Positions 16,346-24,362 of a stretch of DNA of 64,000 bases are shown here, in pieces. The stretch covers positions 2,126,001 through 2,190,000 of the forward strand of contig NZ_CP156082.1 in the NCBI RefSeq assembly GCF_039830145.1, given 5' to 3'. The notes under the pieces are model-generated. The model saw only the letters and a program-made list of their open reading frames with translations, was not told where the DNA came from and searched no databases. The first letter of the stretch is position 1. Every line of letters starts with the position of its first letter. The DNA comes from Croceibacterium sp. TMG7-5b_MA50 (GTDB lineage: Bacteria; Pseudomonadota; Alphaproteobacteria; Sphingomonadales; Sphingomonadaceae). Made by a program: the position numbers and the translations under genes.

Positions 16346-16825
16346 TTACAGCCCGGCGACGATTTCAGAGAGGCCGCGGCCCGGCGCCACCAGTTCTACC
16401 CGGCCGATCCCGGCGGCACGGGCTGCGGCCGCGTCCGACGGCTTGTCACCGACCATGATCGAGCGGGACAGGTCGATTCCATGGTCGTGGGCAGCGCGCA
16501 GGATCATGCCGGGCGCAGGCTTGCGGCATGCGCAGCCCGCGGCGGGATGGTGCGCACAGTGGTAGATGCCGGCAAAGGTAATGCCCTCCCGCGCGAACAG
16601 CTGCACCATGTGCGCCTCCAGCGCGGCATATTCGGCGGCGGTGAACAGCGCGCGCCCGATGCCCGACTGGTTGGTGACGACCACGAGGTCATAATCCAGC
16701 GCCAATGCTCGGCGCAGGGCGTCGTACACGCCGGGCAGCACCACGAAGTCTGACGCGCGATGGACATAACCCGTATCGGCGTTGAGCACGCCGTCCCGGT
16801 CGAGGAACAGCGAACGCCGGCTCAT
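16346..16825 (-). CDS. gmhB: D-glycero-beta-D-manno-heptose-1,7-bisphosphate 7-phosphatase
   Basis: A 159-residue HAD-family phosphatase that removes the 7-phosphate from heptose 1,7-bisphosphate in the ADP-heptose pathway. HAD motif I is LFLDRDGVLN. The GmhB-type zinc site is formed by CAHHP and CACRKP, and motif IV is MVGDKPSDAAAA. Length is slightly short but complete. The ATG overlaps the rfaE2 stop as ATGA, making it the last gene of the rml-gmh-rfaE run. A 59-base gap separates it from the TTG start of the next gene (the Mfd-like helicase). Confidence 0.94.
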   Translation of the reverse strand: MSRRSLFLDRDGVLNADTGYVHRASDFVVLPGVYDALRRALALDYDLVVVTNQSGIGRALFTAAEYAALEAHMVQLFAREGITFAGIYHCAHHPAAGCACRKPAPGMILRAAHDHGIDLSRSIMVGDKPSDAAAARAAGIGRVELVAPGRGLSEIVAGL

Positions 16826-17298
16826 CGCCCGGTGCGGATGCGCTGCAGGAGGGTGGTGGTCGAATGGCCGGGACGAAAGGCGATTGCCTCAGCCCGTCCG
16901 CCCCAACCGCGGACCAGCCGCGTTTCGGCCAACGCCTCCATGTCGTAGTCGCCGCCCTTGACATAGATGTCTGGCCGGACCTGTTCCAGCACGGCCAGCG
17001 GCGTCGACTCCTCGAACAGGGTCACTAGGTGTACCGGCCGCAGCGCCGCCAGCAGCAGCGCGCGATCACCCTCCGGGTTGATCGGGCGATCTTCTCCCTT
17101 GCCTAGCATCCGGGCGGATGCATCGCTGTTCACCGCCACCAGCAGCGATGCCCCCAGCATCCGCGCCTGTTCCAGATACTCGACATGCCCGCGATGCAGG
17201 ATGTCGAACACGCCATTGGTGAACACCAGCGGGCGCGGCAGCGCGGCGACCGCCGCGGGCAGGTCGGCGGCGGCGACGATCCGGCCGGCGATGCTCAT
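16822..17298 (-). CDS. rfaE2: D-glycero-beta-D-manno-heptose 1-phosphate adenylyltransferase
   Basis: A 158-residue nucleotidyltransferase that joins ATP and heptose 1-phosphate to give ADP-D-glycero-beta-D-manno-heptose. The signature FTNGVFDILHRGHVEYL contains the HxGH nucleotide-binding motif, and VNSDASARMLGK and YVKGGDYD are conserved in the family. It corresponds to the C-terminal half of the bifunctional HldE of enterobacteria; here kinase and transferase are separate genes overlapping by ATGA at both ends. Confidence 0.95.
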   Translation of the reverse strand: MSIAGRIVAAADLPAAVAALPRPLVFTNGVFDILHRGHVEYLEQARMLGASLLVAVNSDASARMLGKGEDRPINPEGDRALLLAALRPVHLVTLFEESTPLAVLEQVRPDIYVKGGDYDMEALAETRLVRGWGGRAEAIAFRPGHSTTTLLQRIRTGR

Positions 17299-18251
17299 TG
17301 CGGGCCGGCGGCGATGAACGCCGCCACCTCGTCATAGGTGACGGTGGAGGTGCCGAGCTTGCCCACCGCCACACCGCCTGCGGCATTGGCGAAGCCGACC
17401 GCCTCCTCCCATGAAGCGCCGCAGCCGCGCATGATGGCGAGCGCCGCAATCACCGTGTCGCCGGCGCCTGAAACGTCGAACACCTCGCGCGCGCGGGCCG
17501 GCTGGTGGATGACGGCATCGTCGGCATAGAGGCGCATGCCCTGCTTGCTCATGGTCACCACCAGCGCCTCCAGCCCCAGCTCCGCCCGCATGGCGTTCGC
17601 CTTGGCGTCGAGCTGTGCCGGATCGTCCCACGGGCCGGCCGCCTCCGCCATCTCCGCCTGGTTGGGGGTGATGGAGGTCGCGCCGGCATAGCGGGCGTAA
17701 TCGTGCCCCTTGGGATCGACCAGGACTGGTTTGTCCAGCCGGCGGGTGGCGGCGATCAGCGTGGCCACCTGCGCCAGCGCGCCTTTACCGTAATCGGATA
17801 GCACCACGATGTCGGCATCGGCCAGCGCCTGCTCGTATTCCGCCTGCAACTCAACCAGCGCGGCCGGGGCGGGCACCTCCTCGAAATCGATGCGCAGCAT
17901 CTGCTGGTTCTGGCCGACGACCCGCAGCTTGACCGTGGTGCTGAGCGCCGGATCGACGCACAGGCGGTGCGCGACGCCGGCATCATTCAGCACGCCCGTC
18001 AGGCGCGCGGCGGCATCGTCAGCCCCGACCACCGACAGCAGCGTGGCGCGCGCGCCCAGCGAGACGATGTTGCGCGCCACATTGGCGGCGCCACCCGGCC
18101 GCTCCTCGCGACGGCCGACACGCACGACCGGCACCGGCGCCTCGGGCGAGATGCGCCGCACCTCCCCGAACCAGTACTCGTCCAGCATCACGTCGCCGAC
18201 CACCAGGACGTGGAGCCCGGCGATGCGCGTGCGCAAGTCGCGCTCAGCCAT
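17295..18251 (-). CDS. rfaE1: D-glycero-beta-D-manno-heptose-7-phosphate kinase
   Basis: A 318-residue PfkB/ribokinase-family kinase that phosphorylates heptose 7-phosphate at C1, equal to the N-terminal half of HldE. Motifs are GDVMLDEYWFG, the substrate-binding ERPGGAANVARN, DYGKGAL, LVDPKG and the C-terminal PfkB signature DVSGAGDTV with the catalytic Asp. The start at 18251 overlaps the gmhA stop by eight bases; an in-frame start at 18284 would add a proline-rich tail (PSPRPPSPPP) unlike the family, so it was not used. Confidence 0.93.
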   Translation of the reverse strand: MAERDLRTRIAGLHVLVVGDVMLDEYWFGEVRRISPEAPVPVVRVGRREERPGGAANVARNIVSLGARATLLSVVGADDAAARLTGVLNDAGVAHRLCVDPALSTTVKLRVVGQNQQMLRIDFEEVPAPAALVELQAEYEQALADADIVVLSDYGKGALAQVATLIAATRRLDKPVLVDPKGHDYARYAGATSITPNQAEMAEAAGPWDDPAQLDAKANAMRAELGLEALVVTMSKQGMRLYADDAVIHQPARAREVFDVSGAGDTVIAALAIMRGCGASWEEAVGFANAAGGVAVGKLGTSTVTYDEVAAFIAAGPQ

Positions 18252-18840
18252 CGGTGGCGGGCTCGGCGGGCGGGGTGAAGGCATCGTCCAGATAGCCGCA
18301 GATCGCGTGATAGATCAGCCGGTGCGCGGTCTGCACACGGTCCGTCTCTGCCAGCGGCACGATGATGGCCATGTCGCTGAGCCCGGCGAGTTGCCCGCCG
18401 TTCCCGCCCAGCAGCCCTAGCGTCGCGACGCCCATCGCCCGCGCAGCCGCGAAGGCTCGCACCACATTGGGCGAATTGCCCGAGGTGGAGAGACCCCAGA
18501 CCACGTCGCCCGGCTGGGCCAGCGTCTCGACCTGCCGGCTGAACAGCGTGTCGAAGCTGTAATCGTTGCTCCACGCGGTCAGGATCGAAGTGTCGGTGGT
18601 GAGCGCTATCGCAGCAAGTCCAGGGCGTGCCGTCCGATAGCGACCGACCAGTTCGGCCGCGATATGCTGGGCATCGGCGGCTGATCCACCATTGCCCAGC
18701 AGCAGCACCTTGCCGCCGCCGCGCAAGACATCCGCCAGATATTGCGCCACCGGCTCGACGCCGGCGAGGAGGTCCGGCGTCAGGGCAGCTTCCAGCGCGG
18801 CCAGCGTGGCGGTGACTTCGGTGATGATCGAAGAGGGCAA
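18244..18840 (-). CDS. gmhA: Sedoheptulose-7-phosphate isomerase
   Basis: A 198-residue SIS-domain protein that converts sedoheptulose 7-phosphate to D-glycero-D-manno-heptose 7-phosphate, the first step to ADP-heptose. It has the GmhA signature LLLGNGGSAADAQHIAAEL, the ALTTDTSILTAWSND segment, STSGNSPNVV and TDRVQTAHRLIYH. The start is a TTG with GGAG six bases upstream; no in-frame ATG is suitably placed. It lies 31 bases downstream of rmlA, joining the rhamnose and heptose halves of the operon. Confidence 0.94.
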   Translation of the reverse strand: MPSSIITEVTATLAALEAALTPDLLAGVEPVAQYLADVLRGGGKVLLLGNGGSAADAQHIAAELVGRYRTARPGLAAIALTTDTSILTAWSNDYSFDTLFSRQVETLAQPGDVVWGLSTSGNSPNVVRAFAAARAMGVATLGLLGGNGGQLAGLSDMAIIVPLAETDRVQTAHRLIYHAICGYLDDAFTPPAEPATDG

Positions 18841-18871
18841 GCTGTTCTCCGTCGCGGCGGGACGGATGCTG

Positions 18872-19741
18872 TCAGCGTTCCGCCATCACTGCGCGCAGGT
18901 AGCGGGCATAATCGGACTTGCCCAGCGCGGTGCAGCAGCGTTCGAGGCCGGCGGCGTCGATGAAGCCCTGACGGTAGGCGATCTCCTCCGGACTGGCGAT
19001 CTTAAAGCCCTGGCGCTTCTCCAGCACGCGCACGAACACAGCGGCGTCCAGCAGGCTGTCGGGCGTGCCGGTGTCGAGCCAGGCGAAGCCGCGGCCCATC
19101 AGCTCCACATTCAATTGCCCGCTCTCCAGGTAAGCGCGGTTGACGTCGGTGATCTCCAGCTCGCCACGCGCGCTGGGTACGAGATTGGCGGCAATGTCGA
19201 CCACCTGCTCGTCGTAGAAATAGAGGCCGGTCACGGCGAAGTTCGACCGCGGGCTGGCAGGCTTCTCCTCGATCGAGACGGCCCGGCGGTCCGCGTCGAA
19301 CTCGACCACGCCGTAGCGCTCGGGATCGGTGACGTGGTAGGCGAACACGCTCGCCCCGGCGGACTTGGCCTGCGCGCCCGCCAGCAGTTCGGGCATGCCG
19401 TGGCCGTAGAAAATGTTGTCGCCCAGGATCAGCGCGGAGGGGCTGCCGGCCACGAAGTCGGCCCCGATGATGTAGGCCTGCGCCAGCCCATCGGGGCTCG
19501 GCTGTTCGGCAAATTCAAAGCGCATGCCCCATTGTGACCCATCGCCCAGCAGCGCGCGAAACGCGGGCAGGTCGCGAGGGGTGGAGATCACCAGCACTTC
19601 GCGGATGCCTGCAAGCATCAGCGTGGCGAGTGGGTAGTAGATCATCGGCTTGTCATAGACCGACATGAGCTGCTTCGAAGTCGCCAGCGTCATGGGATAA
19701 AGCCGCGTGCCGCTGCCCCCAGCGAGGATGATGCCTTTCAT
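18872..19741 (-). CDS. rmlA: Glucose-1-phosphate thymidylyltransferase
   Basis: A 289-residue nucleotidyltransferase making dTDP-glucose from dTTP and glucose 1-phosphate. The N-terminal [18 protein letters not shown] is the diagnostic pyrophosphorylase signature. [27 protein letters not shown] and [18 protein letters not shown] (sugar and metal sites) follow, and the length is standard. The start at 19741 is ten bases after rmlD, in the order rmlC-B-D-A on the minus strand. Confidence 0.96.
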   Translation of the reverse strand: MKGIILAGGSGTRLYPMTLATSKQLMSVYDKPMIYYPLATLMLAGIREVLVISTPRDLPAFRALLGDGSQWGMRFEFAEQPSPDGLAQAYIIGADFVAGSPSALILGDNIFYGHGMPELLAGAQAKSAGASVFAYHVTDPERYGVVEFDADRRAVSIEEKPASPRSNFAVTGLYFYDEQVVDIAANLVPSARGELEITDVNRAYLESGQLNVELMGRGFAWLDTGTPDSLLDAAVFVRVLEKRQGFKIASPEEIAYRQGFIDAAGLERCCTALGKSDYARYLRAVMAER

Positions 19742-19751
19742 GCCTGTATCC

Positions 19752-20639
19752 TTATGGTCTGTCGGCGAGCAGGCGGGCGACCACCTGTGGCAGCGCATCC
19801 TGCCAACGGGGCAGGGTCACGCCGTGGACGCGGGCAATGCGGCTGCAATCAAGCCGCGAATTGGCCGGCCGGGTGGCGGGGGTGGGATAGTCGGCGGTGC
19901 TGATCGCGTTCACCTGAGCAGTCGGCCCGCCATGCCGCGCAGAAACCGCGAATATGGCGCTGGCGAAGTCGGCCCAGCTCGCCTCACCTTGCGCACTCAT
20001 GTGGAACAGTCCACGCTGCGCCGGATCGTTGCCGGTGGCAAGGTTGGCGCAGACCGCCAGCACGCCGTCGGCGATGTCGAGCGCGGATGTGGGATTGCCC
20101 CACTGGTCGCCGACCACACCCAGCGCCTCGCGGCTTTCGGCCAGCCGCAGCATGGTCTTTACGAAATTAGTGCCGAACGGGCTGTACACCCACGCCGTGC
20201 GCAGCACCGCGCTGTCGGCATGGGTGGCAAGCACCGCCTGCTCGCCCGCCAGCTTGGTGGCGCCATACACGCCGGTGGGCCCGGTCGGGTCGTCCTCCCG
20301 CCAAGGCCGCTCGCTGCTACCGTCGAACACGTAGTCGGTCGAGAGGTGGACCAGCGGCACGCCGAGGCTGAGCGCGGCTTCCGCCACGTCGCCCGCGCCT
20401 GTGGCGTTGATCGCATGGGCGCCGTCGGGCTCGCTTTCCGCCTTGTCCACCGCGGTCCATGCCGCGGCGGAGACGATCGCGTCGGGGCGCGCTGCCTCCA
20501 GCGCAGGCAGGATCGTGACCGGATCGGCGAGGTCGAGCGCCGGCCGGCCGACCGCAATCACGTCATGGCCGGCATGGGGGCCGCGCTCCAGCAGGCTGGT
20601 GACCACCTGCCCGGTGCTGCCGGTGACCGCTATCCTCAT
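19752..20639 (-). CDS. rmlD: dTDP-4-dehydrorhamnose reductase
   Basis: A 295-residue extended short-chain dehydrogenase that reduces dTDP-4-keto-L-rhamnose to dTDP-L-rhamnose, the last step of the pathway. It has the N-terminal nucleotide-binding [27 protein letters not shown] and the YGATKLAGE active-site Tyr/Lys. It overlaps rmlB by ATGA and lies ten bases before rmlA. Confidence 0.95.
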   Translation of the reverse strand: MRIAVTGSTGQVVTSLLERGPHAGHDVIAVGRPALDLADPVTILPALEAARPDAIVSAAAWTAVDKAESEPDGAHAINATGAGDVAEAALSLGVPLVHLSTDYVFDGSSERPWREDDPTGPTGVYGATKLAGEQAVLATHADSAVLRTAWVYSPFGTNFVKTMLRLAESREALGVVGDQWGNPTSALDIADGVLAVCANLATGNDPAQRGLFHMSAQGEASWADFASAIFAVSARHGGPTAQVNAISTADYPTPATRPANSRLDCSRIARVHGVTLPRWQDALPQVVARLLADRP

Positions 20640-21694
20640 GCGGGCGCCTTGGCTTCCAGCCCCAGGCGCTGCCCGTCATATTGCTCACGCAAGGGGCGCC
20701 ACCACCATTCATTGTCGAGATACCAGCGCACCGTCTTGGCTATGCCGCTGTCGAAATCCTCTTGCGCGCGCCAGCCCAACTCGTCCTCCAGCTTGGTGGC
20801 GTCGATCGCGTAGCGGGCATCGTGACCGGGACGATCGGTGACGAATTCGATCAGCTCCTCGCGTGAGCGCCCGGCGGGAAGCAGTTCGTCCAGCACGGCG
20901 CATATCCGGCGCACCACATCGATGTTGCGGCGTTCGTTGCGGCCACCGACATTGTAGGTCTCGCCCACCTGGCCGCGTTCGATGATGAGGTCGAGCGCGC
21001 GAGCGTGATCTTCCACGAACAGCCAGTCGCGCACATTCTCGCCCTTGCCGTAGACCGGCAGGGGACGCCCCTCCAGCGCATTCAGAATGGTCAGCGGGAT
21101 GAGCTTTTCCGGGAAGTGGTACGGCCCGTAATTGTTCGAGCAGTTGGAGACCACCACCGGCAGGCCGTAGGTCCGCTCCCACGCCTTCGCCAGGTGATCG
21201 GAAGCCGCCTTGCTTGCCGAATAGGGGCTGCTGGGATCGTAGGGCGTCGTCTCGTGAAAGAGGCCGCTGTCGCCCAGTGAGCCATAGACCTCGTCGGTCG
21301 AGACATGGAGGAAGCGGAATGCCGCCTTCTGCTCGGCCGGCAGCGTGTTCCAGTATTGGCGCGCCGCCTCCAGCAGGGTGAAGGTGCCGACCACGTTGGT
21401 TTCGATGAAGTCGGCGGCACCGGTAATCGAGCGGTCGACATGGCTTTCGGCCGCCAGGTGCATGATCCGGTCTGGGCGGAAATCCGCCATGGCGGCATCC
21501 ATTGCCGCCCGGTCGCGGATGTCGGCGTGTAGAAACCGGTGCCGATTGCTGCCCGCCACCGCCTTTAGCGACGCCTCGCACCCGGCATAAGTCAGCGCGT
21601 CGATTGTCAGGACGTCATGGCCCTTGTCGACCACCAGATGGCGCACCAAGGCCGAGCCGATGAAACCGGCCCCGCCGGTGACGATAACGCGCAT
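20636..21694 (-). CDS. rmlB: dTDP-glucose 4,6-dehydratase
   Basis: A 352-residue extended SDR enzyme converting dTDP-glucose to dTDP-4-keto-6-deoxyglucose with bound NAD+. It has [29 protein letters not shown], the active-site STDEVYG with the Asp-Glu pair, [10 protein letters not shown] (Tyr/Lys), [16 protein letters not shown] and [11 protein letters not shown]. The ATG at 21694 is two bases after rmlC. Codon use is strongly GC-biased, unlike the genes just upstream of rmlC. Confidence 0.97.
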   Translation of the reverse strand: MRVIVTGGAGFIGSALVRHLVVDKGHDVLTIDALTYAGCEASLKAVAGSNRHRFLHADIRDRAAMDAAMADFRPDRIMHLAAESHVDRSITGAADFIETNVVGTFTLLEAARQYWNTLPAEQKAAFRFLHVSTDEVYGSLGDSGLFHETTPYDPSSPYSASKAASDHLAKAWERTYGLPVVVSNCSNNYGPYHFPEKLIPLTILNALEGRPLPVYGKGENVRDWLFVEDHARALDLIIERGQVGETYNVGGRNERRNIDVVRRICAVLDELLPAGRSREELIEFVTDRPGHDARYAIDATKLEDELGWRAQEDFDSGIAKTVRWYLDNEWWWRPLREQYDGQRLGLEAKAPA

Positions 21695-21696
21695 GG

Positions 21697-22275
21697 TCAG
21701 TCCTGCCCCGGGGCTTGGAAGGTGAAGTAGGAGGGCAGATCGCTCAACAACGGCTGCTGGCGATCCTTGACCGACAAGGTCGCGGCATCGGCCACGTCGG
21801 GCCAAGCGATGGCGATCGCGGGATCATCCCACGCGACGCCCTTGTCGCACGCCGCGTTGTAATAACCGCCGGTCACCTTGTAGCTGATGACCGTGTCGGG
21901 TTCGAGCGTGCAGAAGCCGTGCGCGAAGCCCGGCGGGATCCACAGCTGCTTGCCATTTTCAGGCGTCAGCTCCTGCCCCACCCACTGACCGAAGGTCGGC
22001 GAGCCGGCTCGGATGTCCACTGCCACATCGAACAAGGCGCCTGCAGTGCAGCGCACCAGCTTGCCTTGCGCATGCGGATCGGACTGGAAGTGCAGCCCGC
22101 GGACCGTGCCGGCCTTACGGCTGAGCGACTCGTTGTCCTGCATGAAGCGGAACGCGCCCATCTCCGCCGCGAACAGGTCGGCGCGGAAGGTCTCGGCGAA
22201 GTAGCCGCGCTCGTCGCCGTGTCGGCGGGGGGTCAGGATTGCGAGGCCAGATATCGTGCACGGTGTGAATTGCAT
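21697..22275 (-). CDS. rmlC: dTDP-4-dehydrorhamnose 3,5-epimerase
   Basis: A 192-residue cupin-fold epimerase that inverts C3 and C5 of dTDP-4-keto-6-deoxyglucose. It shows [29 protein letters not shown] (with the catalytic His), [18 protein letters not shown], the active-site Tyr region [11 protein letters not shown] and [11 protein letters not shown]. It is the first gene of the rhamnose-heptose operon; the 92 bases between it and the FkbM gene, same strand, should hold the promoter if the operons are separate. Confidence 0.96.
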   Translation of the reverse strand: MQFTPCTISGLAILTPRRHGDERGYFAETFRADLFAAEMGAFRFMQDNESLSRKAGTVRGLHFQSDPHAQGKLVRCTAGALFDVAVDIRAGSPTFGQWVGQELTPENGKQLWIPPGFAHGFCTLEPDTVISYKVTGGYYNAACDKGVAWDDPAIAIAWPDVADAATLSVKDRQQPLLSDLPSYFTFQAPGQD

Positions 22276-22367
22276 TGTCAGCTCGGCCTTGTGCGCCACA
22301 CCGGCATGTGCGTTTTCGTAAAACTCGCGGCCCCTTGCACCTTGTGACCGGCAATCGGGAACCTGCT

Positions 22368-23570
22368 TCAATGACGCGAAGGATGCACTGCGAGAAGATC
22401 CCATTCGATGTCCGTGCCGTTGTCAACCTGCGGGACGCCGTTGAGCAGGTCGAGATTTGGCAATGTGTGGGTGAATTCATACCCAAAAGCACGAAGCAGT
22501 TCGTAGATTTCGCGATAGTCATACCCCGCCTTTTGCATCCACACAGGCGAGATTTCTGTGAAGATTGTCGGGTGGTCCCGCGCCAGAAGGTCACGCATAC
22601 CCTGCAGCACGAACAGCTCGAAGGCTTGCACATCGATTTTTACGAAGGAGATCGATCGCCCCGGCATGTGCCGGCTTAGCAGTTCATCGACCGGCCAGAG
22701 CTCCACTTCCTCGCCGTTCAGGTTTGACCGCCCGGCTTCTGCATCCGGATTGACACCCAAGGAGCCAAAGTTCGCTTCCGCCGCATCATAATCAATTGGG
22801 TACATCATGACGCTGCCGCGACCCGCTCCTGCAGCAGCATGCACGGGAATGATGTTGCGACACCCGTTCAGCACTGCATTTGCATTGGTGAGCTGGAAAA
22901 TTGGTGTTTGCGCCTCGATCGCAAGAACCTGCCCTGTGGCACCCACCAGCTTGGAAAAGACTACGGAGTGGTGGCCGAAGTTGGCGCCGACGTCTAAAAC
23001 TGCATCACCAGCGGCAACATACCGTCGGAAGATTTCGATATCGTCAGGGGCCCAGGAGCCCTCCCGTATCAACGCATTCGGGATCACCGCATCACCGGAC
23101 AGCACCAGGAAATCGCCCCAGTCCCCCTGAATGAACCGGGTGCGAGAGTTGAGCAGCATCGATCGGGACGCCAGCCGCGGCACCGTGCGCAGACCAAATC
23201 CAAAAAGCCATACCTCGCAATGCGCGGCGTCAGTGCTCTCTTGCGCGACCGAGGTCAGCGTGATCACCCTTTCACCGGCACCTGCATCGGACAGGCTTCG
23301 GAAATGCCGAACCTTCTCATCTGCGTGGAACAGCGGCTCGCGAATGCGATCGCCAGCCGTGCTGATCTCGACCACACCGCTCCAGGCATGCTTCAGAAGC
23401 CAGAGAGATTCAATTTCAGCCGAACACTGGATTGATAAGGCAGCGTCAGGCCGGAAGCACTTGAGGACTGTTCCTGGAACACTCGGATGATCCGCCTCCT
23501 GCCATCCGTCATTGCTGACGATTTTGCACAAGCCTTGGGATAGCGCCTCACCCACCGAAATGCTTATCAT
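22368..23570 (-). CDS. FkbM-family methyltransferase with N-terminal extension
   Basis: A 400-residue protein. The C-terminal half (about residues 180-390) is an FkbM-type SAM-dependent methyltransferase: VLDVGANFGHHSV binds SAM, ending with SFVKIDVQAFE and TEISPVWMQKAGYD. These usually O-methylate sugars in exopolysaccharides or antibiotics. The first about 160 residues (Trp/Cys-containing, beta-rich) are not recognised. It is upstream of rmlC on the same strand and divergent from the GT-fusion genes. Base composition is visibly lower in GC (one sampled line about 52%) than rmlA-D (up to about 75%), suggesting the polysaccharide-specific genes have a different origin. Confidence 0.85.
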   Translation of the reverse strand: MISISVGEALSQGLCKIVSNDGWQEADHPSVPGTVLKCFRPDAALSIQCSAEIESLWLLKHAWSGVVEISTAGDRIREPLFHADEKVRHFRSLSDAGAGERVITLTSVAQESTDAAHCEVWLFGFGLRTVPRLASRSMLLNSRTRFIQGDWGDFLVLSGDAVIPNALIREGSWAPDDIEIFRRYVAAGDAVLDVGANFGHHSVVFSKLVGATGQVLAIEAQTPIFQLTNANAVLNGCRNIIPVHAAAGAGRGSVMMYPIDYDAAEANFGSLGVNPDAEAGRSNLNGEEVELWPVDELLSRHMPGRSISFVKIDVQAFELFVLQGMRDLLARDHPTIFTEISPVWMQKAGYDYREIYELLRAFGYEFTHTLPNLDLLNGVPQVDNGTDIEWDLLAVHPSRH

Positions 23571-23857
23571 GAACTACAAATCCGAGAAGATAGTGAACCG
23601 CACTGCTGTGGCGCCTGCCTGCCACCGATCGGCAAGGAGCGGCGAAGGAAGCCTGATATGCAGGTCAGCCCGCCGGCACAAGCCGGTCGTTCAGGCGAGA
23701 TATTCATATGGAGCGAGCAACCGCTCATGTACTCCCGGGCCAAGATCGGTATAGGCAACTCACCGCGCCGTGGCATATGCAGCCGTGCGGCATGGCCGTT
23801 GCCAAATAGAGGGTGCGCGTGGCTTCCGAGGCTGATCAAGATCATTCAAAGAGATTT

Positions 23858-24361
23858 ATGTCAGACGTGAACTTTGATGCGATCACCGATCTGGTCGCGC
23901 GAGGAGAACCACAAGCTGCGGCGATAGCTTGCGATCGAGAGTTGAGGCAGGAGCCCCGGCGCCGCGATCTGTGGCATGCCAAGGGTCAGGTACACCTGGC
24001 ATTGGAACAGTGGGGTTTTGCCGAGATTGCACTGCGGACCGCGCACGCTTACGGCGCGTCCTCTGCCAGCCTGCGCGAACCGTTAGAAACGGCGCTGGTT
24101 CGCCAGGGAACGTCCTTGGATACCATGCCGCTGCACCTGTGCAACATGGAACCGGGACCGATGCAATCGCCGGGAGCACCCGATGTCGTCGCCCTGGTAC
24201 AATTGACATGGCAGGTCCAAACGGTGCCACCCACAGACATGCTGGAAATGCTTCGCACATGCCCCAGCATGGACGCCGTACTCGGCGCTCTGATGAAAGA
24301 TGCGCGCTTTTCCCGGGCCAATCTCGAGTGGCTCGCCGTTCTACGTGAAGATGAGTTTTGA
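23858..24361 (+). CDS. Hypothetical protein with TPR-like N-terminus
   Basis: A 167-residue protein of unknown function. Residues about 5-65 look like one to two TPR-type helical hairpins (ITDLVARGEPQAAAIACDREL, then LWHAKGQVHLALEQWGFAEIALRTAH). The rest is unrecognised and has no signal peptide. The start at 23858 was preferred to an upstream in-frame ATG at 23813. The stop is followed after one base by the start of the GT fusion, so the two are co-transcribed. By position it belongs to the glycan locus; it may be a scaffold for glycosyltransferase assembly (inference). Confidence 0.65.
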   Translation: MSDVNFDAITDLVARGEPQAAAIACDRELRQEPRRRDLWHAKGQVHLALEQWGFAEIALRTAHAYGASSASLREPLETALVRQGTSLDTMPLHLCNMEPGPMQSPGAPDVVALVQLTWQVQTVPPTDMLEMLRTCPSMDAVLGALMKDARFSRANLEWLAVLREDEF

Positions 24362-24362
24362 A

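Noticed and set aside
23708-23809. 33-codon ORF in the gap between the FkbM gene and the TPR-like gene
   Set aside because: No domain, no clear Shine-Dalgarno, composition like non-coding sequence. The gap more likely holds divergent promoters.
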